This document shows, piece after piece, positions 46,091-54,700 of a stretch of 64,000 nt of DNA (within the stretch, counting starts at the first letter, position 1; each line of letters starts with the position of its first letter). The position numbers and the translations under genes are program-made. The stretch is taken from NCBI GenBank assembly GCA_026391805.1, contig JAPLDJ010000024.1:234014-298013 (forward strand). The letters run 5' to 3'. The notes below the pieces were generated by a model. The model did no database searches. It had not been told where the DNA came from and saw only the letters and a list, made by a program, of their open reading frames with translations. Origin of the DNA: Bacteroidota bacterium. Lineage in GTDB: Bacteria; Bacteroidota; Bacteroidia; Bacteroidales; FEN-979.

Positions 46091-47470
46091 TTACCTGTTT
46101 TTTTTCATAAGATACAGGATCCTTTCCGAATCACGGATCCTTTCTTTTGCGATGATAGTGAAAAATGCGGAAAACTCCTTCCCGAAATTTTCCTCGTCAT
46201 ACCCCGGAAAAACATCTTTCCTCGATTCCAGCAGCTTCCTGACCTGTGAATCGGTTTTGGGAACAAATTCTATTATAAGGTTCTGACATAAACCTGAAAG
46301 GAACTCTGCGATCCTGGCAAGTGGCAGGTTGTTTGAAATGGCCAGGTGGTGGACCAGGGCCAGGGCAAGGATGGTGTCGGGACGGGGTCGCTGACTGAAC
46401 GACAAACGTTCTTCATTGTTCCACCCGGTGGAAGGCGATGGGTTGGTCAGGTCCATGATCAGGGGAAGAACATTTGTAATCTTTTCCTGCTTGATATGAT
46501 TGTAATACGTTTCGACGGCTACAGGATCGATATCAAATGCGATGCAATCAATACCTGACTGAGCAGCAACCTGCGTGAATTCGCCGGAGTTTGCTCCAAG
46601 GTCCCATAACGTCCGTGTTCCCGTTTGCTTCAGGAACCCTTCCAGGAGCTCCCGTTTATGGCTGAACGAGCTGTCAGAATAGTTGGTGAAAGAATAATAT
46701 TTTCCCCACTCCGTATCCCTTTTTCCGGGCTCCAGTTTTTTTACAGCAGAGATCAGAACATCGATTAAAGCGAACAAGTTGGATCGTTTAATCCTGACGG
46801 TTTTTGATGCGGATCCTTTGTGTTCGTATTTCTTCCGGGCTTTTGCATGAAGATGAATATGCATCAGCAGGGAGAACCTCAGCCTTGTTTTAAAAGGCAG
46901 AAGTCTGCCTGCCAGGTCAAGCGGAATACCGTCGAGGTGGATCTTCAGCAACTGGTTCAGGCGGATATCGGTATAGCTCATCAGCGCCAGCGGTGCCAGG
47001 AAATGCTGGCAGAACTGCCCGTAAGCTGCCCATGGTGTTCCCTCATGGTAGATTTCAAAAGACAGCGTATCAATAAAAACAGGAGTTCCGTTTCTGAACT
47101 GCAGGTTGTAAGCGCTGCTGTCTTTCAGGGTCATGCCATGCTCAAGTGCGATCTTCTGAATCATCAGCGTAGTCAATGCCGCATCCTTAAGCTGGCTGAA
47201 CGACCATTCGTAAGGATAGGAAATGAATTCGATCGTTTCAGGTTCGATTACTTTATAGACAGGCTGGGTGCACCCGGGGTGACCGCTGATCTCCCTGTGC
47301 GGAACCATGAGCTTATTCTCAACTAATTTCTCATAAAGACCTGACCCCATCAGGAAATCATAATCATCCGCATACACCGGGTTTACCTGTCGCAGCAATC
47401 TTCCTTCTTCCATAAAAAGAAACCCGCTGGGATCACGGAATGAACTTTCGACGATTTTATTCTGAATCAT
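46091..47470 (-). CDS. SAM-dependent methyltransferase (NoeA-like, 459 residues)
   Basis: An unusually long methyltransferase. Residues 1-280 form a family-specific N-terminal domain containing AYNLQFRNGTPVFIDTLSFE and HFLAPLALMSY; the catalytic Rossmann core follows with WDLGANSGEFTQVAAQ (about 291-306), CIAFDIDPVAVETYYNHI and DTILALALVHHLAISNNLP. The same pattern is found in NoeA-related methyltransferases that modify surface or signalling oligosaccharides. The C-terminus ends ERILYLMKKNR. It lies 24 bases after another methyltransferase and is directly coupled (TAAATG) to the LYIDPGTGS gene. Confidence 0.82.
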   Translation of the reverse strand: MIQNKIVESSFRDPSGFLFMEEGRLLRQVNPVYADDYDFLMGSGLYEKLVENKLMVPHREISGHPGCTQPVYKVIEPETIEFISYPYEWSFSQLKDAALTTLMIQKIALEHGMTLKDSSAYNLQFRNGTPVFIDTLSFEIYHEGTPWAAYGQFCQHFLAPLALMSYTDIRLNQLLKIHLDGIPLDLAGRLLPFKTRLRFSLLMHIHLHAKARKKYEHKGSASKTVRIKRSNLFALIDVLISAVKKLEPGKRDTEWGKYYSFTNYSDSSFSHKRELLEGFLKQTGTRTLWDLGANSGEFTQVAAQSGIDCIAFDIDPVAVETYYNHIKQEKITNVLPLIMDLTNPSPSTGWNNEERLSFSQRPRPDTILALALVHHLAISNNLPLARIAEFLSGLCQNLIIEFVPKTDSQVRKLLESRKDVFPGYDEENFGKEFSAFFTIIAKERIRDSERILYLMKKNR

Positions 47471-47494
47471 TTTCCGGAGATTTGAGTGATCTGC

Positions 47495-48286
47495 TTAAAC
47501 AGAGCCCGGACTCCTGACAACATAAACATCCTGGTAGTTCCATAGACCCTTCGGGACTTCCAGAAGCACCGGTTGCCCGGTTTCCTCTTTCACTGCCTGC
47601 AACACGAAGCCGTTGGTTACGTATGTGGTCCCATAATTTTCAAAGGACAGCGACCGGCTTTCGCTCATCTTACGATAAAGAAAGCCTGAGCCGGGCATTT
47701 TACCGGGGTCTTCCATGCATGACGGACCGTGGGTGCTGAAGATTAGAATTCCGTTATCCGTTAAAGAATTATAGAGTTTGTTCAACCATGGCCGCCAGGT
47801 CTTCACCGGCAGGTGGCTGAAAAGTGAAGCGACAAAAATGATCTCATAGGTACCGGGAATGATTACTTTTTCAGGATTTACATCTGAATAAAATCCATTC
47901 ACTCCGAATGTCTGTTCCTGAAAGTCAACCGCGTCTTTATAAACATCCGAAACCGTAATCTTCCCCGGATCCAGGCACCGTACCAGGTGACGTGTAAACC
48001 GGCCGTAGCCACAGGCAAATTCGAGGAACGTTTTGGTGTTTTCAAGGGAAGTGCCTGTTTTGCGAAGTATCTCCTGGAATTCTTGCAGCATCCCGATCCC
48101 GCTTAAAAAATAAGACCTGAGCGGAAAATCCTTATGATCGGGATGTGTAATGAAGAAAAGGTACATCTCGTCGTCAGGATGCACGGCGGTAACCAATTCT
48201 GGTCCGGTTTCCTGAATACTCTTCACGAGTTCAAGAACGTCATCCGTAAGCGGAATTAAAGTTACCGTTGAAGAGAGCGCGCTCAT
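47495..48286 (-). CDS. Class I SAM-dependent methyltransferase
   Basis: The 263-residue protein has motif I TFLEFACGYGRFTRHLV (about 86-102; note Ala-Cys in place of the usual Gly pair), acidic KITVSDVYKDAV, and YEIIFVASLFSHLPVKTWRP as motif IV. It is of the type common in polysaccharide clusters, likely to methylate a sugar or repeating unit. It overlaps the two-domain membrane protein gene by four bases (ATGA). Confidence 0.85.
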   Translation of the reverse strand: MSALSSTVTLIPLTDDVLELVKSIQETGPELVTAVHPDDEMYLFFITHPDHKDFPLRSYFLSGIGMLQEFQEILRKTGTSLENTKTFLEFACGYGRFTRHLVRCLDPGKITVSDVYKDAVDFQEQTFGVNGFYSDVNPEKVIIPGTYEIIFVASLFSHLPVKTWRPWLNKLYNSLTDNGILIFSTHGPSCMEDPGKMPGSGFLYRKMSESRSLSFENYGTTYVTNGFVLQAVKEETGQPVLLEVPKGLWNYQDVYVVRSPGSV

Positions 48287-49206
48287 TTGTTAATGTCAAC
48301 AGATTTTTTGGAATAGATCATCCCGTTCTTATCGCCCGCGACAATATACAGCCCAAACTGGTAATGTCCATTCTCCAGGGTCTGCAAAGGAATTCGGGCT
48401 AAGAAACCGGTCGAATCAAGGTTCAGACCGTATTTGTTGAATCCTTTTGTGATATCCGGCCGGTACTGCACTTTTGTATCATAAGCAATGACCTTATCGC
48501 CTTTTTTCAAGAGAACGTAGAATTTGAGTCCCTTCCCTGCCAGTCCCTGGATAAAGCCCCATCCGATAGCGGTCAGGAATTGACCTTTGGTTTCAACGAT
48601 ATCGAAAGAATGGCTCACCTTGTCAGTTGCATTTTGGAAATTCAACGCCACCTGCTGCGAGACCGGCTGGTATACAGTCTTTACCATTTTCAATGAGACA
48701 CTGTCTTTCAGTATCCGCAATTCATTCTCCGACATGGAAAAATACCTGCCTGTTTCATCGTCAATGACAAATCCGATCTTGTAATAAGCGGACTTTAACC
48801 GGAACATGGGAATGTAAACATCAAAACCGTGCGAATTCACACCTGTTACCAGGTGATACCCTTTTGAAACATCCGGTCTGCTGAAGTTGTTATTCTCCAC
48901 CTGAAAGACCAGGGTTTCCATTTTATTCTTCAGAACCATAAAAACATCCCGCTTGTCTTTGTTTACATTTTCTTCAAAAACCCATCCGTTCACATACAAC
49001 GCCTTTTTCCATTTCAGTTTTTCGGTTTTTACCAGGTCGATGCCGTACCGGATCTTCCCGGTTTCGGCCGGCAGACTCATGGTTACGAGTTTTGCTTCCT
49101 TATCGACCCTGATCAGAACATTAAAAATGTAGTTTGCAGAGAACAGAAAGATTACAAAAAGAAGCGCTAAACCTGAATAAATGATGATTCTCTTCTTGTT
49201 TTTCAT
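48283..49206 (-). CDS. Membrane-anchored protein with two tandem copies of an unnamed domain
   Basis: The 307-residue protein has one N-terminal membrane segment (about 7-27; IYSGLALLFVIFLFSANYIF) and two internally homologous beta-rich domains. Copy 1 (about 49-160) ends SRPDVSKGYHLVTGVNSHGF then DVYIPMFRLKSAYYKIGFVI; copy 2 (about 200-300) ends YRPDITKGFNKYGLNLDSTG then LARIPLQTLENGHYQFGLYI. The shared signature is RPD[VI].KG, a GF, IP and an aromatic-Gly end. The bulk should lie in the periplasm. No family name or function is recognised. The start abuts the stop of the sulfatase-like gene (TAAATG) and the end overlaps the methyltransferase, so it belongs to the same coupled series. Confidence 0.7.
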   Translation of the reverse strand: MKNKKRIIIYSGLALLFVIFLFSANYIFNVLIRVDKEAKLVTMSLPAETGKIRYGIDLVKTEKLKWKKALYVNGWVFEENVNKDKRDVFMVLKNKMETLVFQVENNNFSRPDVSKGYHLVTGVNSHGFDVYIPMFRLKSAYYKIGFVIDDETGRYFSMSENELRILKDSVSLKMVKTVYQPVSQQVALNFQNATDKVSHSFDIVETKGQFLTAIGWGFIQGLAGKGLKFYVLLKKGDKVIAYDTKVQYRPDITKGFNKYGLNLDSTGFLARIPLQTLENGHYQFGLYIVAGDKNGMIYSKKSVDINK

Positions 49207-50787
49207 TTAGTTATCCTCCAACAGTTTAAGGTTTTCTTCAAAATACTTGTTTAAAACAACCCTGAATGTATTTACAGTGGCAATGTTCTGATGCAGATCC
49301 CGGTAATCGCCGTCGGGGAAATAGATGGCATTGAAAACCCTGAAAGCATTGGCTTTATCCTTAAGATATACCTGGTGGGGCCTCGGTCCATGATCGCTCT
49401 GTACAATGATGACAGGAGGGTTCCCGGGATGTTGCTTTATGATTGTGGTCACAATCTTCTCAACCTGGTTGCAAACATAAAGATATTGGTCAAGGTAGGC
49501 GCCATTTTCGTTGTTTTTCGCAGTAAGGTATTCGGGCGGGTTACTTTCCGGCGGATAAACCGGTCCCCTTGAATTTCCCTCGCGGTCAAAAACAAAAGGA
49601 GCATGCGGCGACATGATATGGGCGTAAACGAATTTTGGGCTTTTAAATTCCTTCATGTCTGTTGTAAGGTACTGAAAGATATACCTCGTCGCAAAATCAT
49701 TGATGCTGTATGCCTGGTCAATTTTGGAGAACATGTCAAACGGGAAGAGCATCGTCTTTTTGTACAATGCCAGGTAAAATGCATCCGTCAGGCCGACAGA
49801 TTCCTTCTTCTGCCGGATGTCCATATAACTGACAAATATATCTGCATTATCCATTTTATACGTCGGATAACCTTCAAGTACGATCACCTTATAACCGCGC
49901 TCCTTCAGATAAGCCGTTACATAGTTATGGTTCATTTTTTGCGCGACATCAACGGGACTGATGCTTTCCAGCATTTTCAGCTTCTCTTTTTCTGCCACTT
50001 TCCTGGGATCCATAAAGAAGTCAAGAAACAGCTGTTTATCGACAGGAGGTGTAACATATTCCAGGTTCAGTATGCTTGCAATCACCCATTCCGTATATAT
50101 GTACCGGGTCACACTCTTTTCTGCAATATAAAACCCCTGGTCCTTTAGATAATCCGTGAAGGTGCTGTTGTCATATCCATACTCCTGCTTAACAACTTCC
50201 GTATTTGGAAATTCATCCAGGATGATAAAATAGATATCGGGAAAGTTAGTCCCAGCCACGGTTTTCATGCCCGGGCGCAGGTTGTGCCGATATTTATTTT
50301 CAACGTATACTTTCTTCACCTCCACCGGAAAAATGATGACGATATTGATGATTACCAGCAATGAAACCGGAAGAAGGAAGATCGTGGTTAAGTTTTTCAG
50401 CGTTTGTTGCTTCTTTGCCTTTGTGATGAACCAGACCAGGTGGCCATAGATGACCAGCACCAAAGGAATCAGATGCCAATGATGCAAACCCGGAATCCGG
50501 GAAGCACCGAGGTAGAGCAATCCGTAATTCCAGAATAAGATCGTGAAAATCACGGTTGCCAGACCGGCCTTATGGACATTCTTCAGGATGAAGATCCATA
50601 CGCTGAAGAAAACACCGGATAATAACAGGGACAGCAGTACCGGCAATACCAGCTGTTTCAAAACAACCTGTTCAACATTGTGGGCATATAGAACCAAAAC
50701 GGGGTAAATCGCAAACAGTACAATATTGATTGCCGGCAGCAACCCGCTCCGGGTCTTTATACCAGAAAATTTCGTATTAATTTTCAT
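49207..50787 (-). CDS. Membrane sulfatase-fold (phosphoglycerol-transferase-like) protein
   Basis: The 526-residue protein has five predicted membrane helices (about 15-175) then a periplasmic alkaline-phosphatase/sulfatase-fold domain with metal motifs FPDIYFIILDEFPN (about 183-196), AHIMSPHAPFVFD and VIIVQSDHGPRPHQ (about 455-468). Enzymes of this build in glycan clusters transfer or remove phosphoglycerol, phosphoethanolamine or sulfate groups. The usual catalytic Cys/Ser/Thr is probably a Thr or Ser within NTEVVKQEYGYDNSTF but cannot be fixed by eye. It overlaps the epimerase gene by four bases. Confidence 0.82.
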   Translation of the reverse strand: MKINTKFSGIKTRSGLLPAINIVLFAIYPVLVLYAHNVEQVVLKQLVLPVLLSLLLSGVFFSVWIFILKNVHKAGLATVIFTILFWNYGLLYLGASRIPGLHHWHLIPLVLVIYGHLVWFITKAKKQQTLKNLTTIFLLPVSLLVIINIVIIFPVEVKKVYVENKYRHNLRPGMKTVAGTNFPDIYFIILDEFPNTEVVKQEYGYDNSTFTDYLKDQGFYIAEKSVTRYIYTEWVIASILNLEYVTPPVDKQLFLDFFMDPRKVAEKEKLKMLESISPVDVAQKMNHNYVTAYLKERGYKVIVLEGYPTYKMDNADIFVSYMDIRQKKESVGLTDAFYLALYKKTMLFPFDMFSKIDQAYSINDFATRYIFQYLTTDMKEFKSPKFVYAHIMSPHAPFVFDREGNSRGPVYPPESNPPEYLTAKNNENGAYLDQYLYVCNQVEKIVTTIIKQHPGNPPVIIVQSDHGPRPHQVYLKDKANAFRVFNAIYFPDGDYRDLHQNIATVNTFRVVLNKYFEENLKLLEDN

Positions 50788-51713
50788 TGTTTATCACCTA
50801 CAAGATGATTCCACATATTCCGGATTCCTTCTTCCGGCGGGATCCCGGGCCGCCAGGATGTAAGGGAGCTGAAACGGCTGCTGTCGAGGTATATCCCGGG
50901 AACATCGAAGGAGCGTCCTTTATTGTATTTAACCGGAACCCGCCGCCCCGTTACTTTGAAAAGCAGCTCTATCAGCTCGTTTATGCTGATGCCTCTCCCC
51001 GTCCCGATGTTGTATGAACCCGACGGCAGCGAAGATGAAGTGATCGCGGTAACAAATGCCCGGGCAACGCTGTCAATGTCTATATAGTCGCGCACGATGC
51101 TTCCGTCGCCCCAAACCTGGAGTTCATTTCCCTTGCTTATGGCCGTGAGAAAATGTGCCACAATGCCGATGGTTGTTCCTTCAAACTGAAAGAGTCCATA
51201 CGGATTTCCGATGCGCAGGCTGATCCCTTTGATCAAGCCGGAATTTGCATATAAACCGAGATAGTTTTCAATGGACAATTTCGAAACGCCGTATGCGCAG
51301 ATGGGATTTCCCGCATCATCCTCCTTGGCAGGCAAGGTTCGTGGAATGCCATAAACGGTCCCCCCGCTCGAAGAGAAAATGATACGTTCCATACCGGCAT
51401 CCATGGCCGCCTGGAAGAGTTCCAGGCTGGGTACAATGTTGGTCCTGGCATCATAGATCATCGATTCCATGGAACTTTCCGGTTCCGTGGTACACGCAAG
51501 ATGAACAAGGATAGCATACCCGTTTAAATGACGATCCAAATCACTGACATCCGGATAAGGAAAAATCGTTGTGCGATAACTTTGCAACAACTTTGTATGT
51601 TTCCGAAGTTTCTCTTCCGTATCGAAAATACCGAATTCGATCTCTTCCTTTGCCAGTAATTGAGCAATCGAACTTCCGATAAATCCCGCACCTCCTACAA
51701 TCGCAACACGCAT
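50784..51713 (-). CDS. NAD-dependent sugar epimerase/dehydratase (extended SDR)
   Basis: A 309-residue extended SDR: nucleotide motif VAIVGGAGFIGSSIAQLL (residues 3-20), LVHLACTTEPESSMESM, active-site ICAYGVSKLSIENYLGLY with the Y-x3-K pair, and SLRIGNPYG. It resembles UDP-glucose 4-epimerase or related enzymes; the exact nucleotide-sugar is not evident. It supplies an activated sugar to the glycan pathway. A promoter-like TATATTTG lies 41 bases upstream of the ATG, so this gene may begin a second transcript within the cluster. Confidence 0.9.
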   Translation of the reverse strand: MRVAIVGGAGFIGSSIAQLLAKEEIEFGIFDTEEKLRKHTKLLQSYRTTIFPYPDVSDLDRHLNGYAILVHLACTTEPESSMESMIYDARTNIVPSLELFQAAMDAGMERIIFSSSGGTVYGIPRTLPAKEDDAGNPICAYGVSKLSIENYLGLYANSGLIKGISLRIGNPYGLFQFEGTTIGIVAHFLTAISKGNELQVWGDGSIVRDYIDIDSVARAFVTAITSSSLPSGSYNIGTGRGISINELIELLFKVTGRRVPVKYNKGRSFDVPGIYLDSSRFSSLTSWRPGIPPEEGIRNMWNHLVGDKQ

Positions 51714-51753
51714 GTTATTCTATTAAATAATCGATGGATAAAATCTGGTTCTG

Positions 51754-51761
51754 CAAATATA
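51754..51761 (-). promoter_or_regulatory. Putative internal promoter of the glycan cluster
   Basis: Minus-strand TATATTTG in the 56-base gap between the fusion gene and the epimerase gene; predicted start about 34 bases ahead of the epimerase ATG. The -33 region is poor. Confidence 0.4.
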
Positions 51762-51769
51762 AATTCTCA

Positions 51770-54700
51770 TCATGGTTTCTTTGATTTTACTGCCAGCGGT
51801 AATATTCTTGAAATGAAATCATCCACCGGATCGGCAGCCGGAAGGTACAACAGGATCTTTTCCCTTGCCTTTTTCCCTATTTCCTCCCATTGCCCGGATC
51901 TTTGATACGCCCTTTCTAGGGCTTCGTCAAGCGCTTCAACCGATGGCTTTGCAGCAATGAACCCGTTCATGTTATCATCCACAACTTCACGGTGCGCGCC
52001 GATAGCGGTAAGGACCGGAACCCTTGAGCAGATCATGGCGCCAACCAGGACAAGTGGCAAGCCTTCCATGAATGAAGGCATGAATATCGCATGATTGTCG
52101 CGCCAGATCGTAAGCAGATCGTTCGTCGGATCATGAAAAAAAACATTCTTTAGCCCAAAGTTTTTCACCATCTCTTTCAGAACCTGCTCATCATATCCCG
52201 AACCGTATAAATGGAGCTGTATGGGTCGTTCCCTCCACTTCTTTACATTAAAAAGCTCGATGGCCAGGTGCTGCCCTTTGTGAACCCGCGAAAGATTGGC
52301 GGGAATGGCAAGCTTCAGTCCGCCTGCAACGGACGGAAAAGGAACAAAGCTGTTCCTGTCGATATGAAAGGGGTTGAAATGAACGGCTGCATTGGGAATT
52401 TCACAGCTCAGCCTTTTTTCCATGACCTTATGGTTGTTGTGGCAGGTAAAAAAGACCTTTGCAGCTCCCAGATATCCCTTCCTCACCTGGTCGATAATAT
52501 CATACCGTATCGGCCAGTATTCGGGTTCTTTTGTCAGCTGATTAATGATGACGTATGGAATAGCATGTTTCCGGCAATGGCTGTACCATTCGGTTCCTTC
52601 ATCCATGTCGCCGGTCGAAACAATGACCAGGTGAGGCTGAAATAATAACAGCTGGTTGAATTCGTCCCCGTCTTTAAAAACAACCCTGATCCCGATATCC
52701 CTGAAAATCTGAATGAAGTAAGGAGCGGGATCCCAGTCGCGGATAACAATCATTACCTCATGGCCCCGCTTGCAGGATTCAATGGCCGTTTCGATCCATA
52801 ACTGCTCACTCCCACCGTTGGGACTGTAATCAAGGGTGGTGATGAAAACCAATTTACGGCTCTGCTCCTTTTTCCGGATCGCGGTGATGATCTTTTCTTT
52901 GGTGGAATTGAACGGATAGACATTGTTATATTCATCCTCCACAATGGACGGATACCAGGTCTGTAGCTGCCGTTGGATGTGATACTGCCATTTATCAAGA
53001 AAATCCGCGTCAATTGAAAAGGAATTAAGAATAATATTGTGGATTGTATCCTGCTCTGTGAACAGCAGCTTGACGGACGGCTCCTCCAGGTTGAATTTTG
53101 AGGTTAATGTTTGCGTATGCTTACGGTGGTAATTCAGTTTTTCCGCCAGAAAAGCAATCTCCTTTCCTTTGATCACCTGCGTATAAAAAAACCAGTCGCC
53201 GGAAAACTTAAACTGGAAGGCTTCATTGAAAATGGCCTCCGTGATGCAGCTTTTGCGGATCAGTACGGCACTTGCATTGGGAATGGTGTTTTTAATTCCG
53301 AGTCCGGAATTAATCTCCTGCAGATCTTTGGCCCGGTACGAATCTTTCCAGCGATCCGTGTTAAGAAGGTCAAAGTAATAGCCGTAATCTCCCGTCACAT
53401 CGCCCGATTCATCAATGACGGAAGAATCGCAGTAGGTAAGCGCAACCGACGGATTGTTGAAATTTGGCAGGAGCTTTTGCAGAAATCCGGGTTCGCAAAG
53501 ATCATCCGCCTCTGCAAACCAGAGGATCTCCCCTTTGGCTTCGGAAAAACCCTTATGCCACTGTTTAAAGGGATTTCCGCTGTTGGACTGGTTTTTGATC
53601 AGCCTCACATTCGGATAATGAAGATATTCTTCGAGAATCTCCAGGCTCCTGTCGGAAGAAGCGTCGTCGAGAATGATCACCTCAAAATCCCGGAAGGTCT
53701 GGCTGAAAATGCTCTCCATCCTTTTCGCAAGGAACTTTTCGCAGTTGTAATTCGGTACAACGATAGAGACCGCCGGGTGGATATTCCCGATTTTCCTGGC
53801 AAATTGCACGATCTCAGGCGCTGCAGTCTCAATGCTATGACGCTTTAGAAACTTTTCTCTTGCTGTAGCGCCGAGTTCCTTTAAAACAGAAGGATTCCTG
53901 TACAGAAACCGGATCTTTTCCGCCGCAGTGCCGGTGTCTTCAAAAGGAACCACAAATCCTGCATCAGCCTCCACAAAGTCCGGCATTCCGCCCGCATCTT
54001 TGAAGCAGATGACCGGCATACAGACTTGTGCGGCTTCGAGGCAAACCAATGGGAACGGGTCTTCCCTGGAAGGCAGATAAAAAACATCCCCGGCCAGGAA
54101 ATAATCGAAGAAGTTTTCTTTGACCCCAAGGAAGGTAATGTGCTTCTCGAGTCCGTTATCCGATATTTTCTGTTCTATTGCATTCCAGGAGCACATTTTA
54201 TTGGATGCATGATCGATGTCCCATATATTCTCCCCGATCCAATAAAAATGAAACTTTGAAACCTTCTTTGCTTTTAATTTTATGGCTGTATCGACAAAAA
54301 GATCGACGCCTTTTCTCCAGTAAATTGTTCCGCAGCCAATAACGATCAACCCGTCGCTGATCAACCCCGATTTCTTGCGAAGGTCAGGTTTGGAATAACC
54401 CGGATGAATCTCCCTTTTCTCAATGAAATCGTTAATCGTTATTATTTCTTTCTGATGATAATTATGATTTTGAAGGAGATTCAGCTCTACAGGCTTGGAT
54501 CCGGCGATGTACCCAACCGTGTAATCATGCATTTTGCGGATGGTGTTCTTGTCAAAATAGAGCCGGATTGATTTTTCGAGCTCGTGAACATGCGTGATAT
54601 AGGGGGCATGAAGGAATTCCAGTTCATCGTAAAGGGTTGGCGACAGGACGGTATTCCCGTAGATCAGATCGACCTTACCTGCAAACTCTGCCAACCATGC

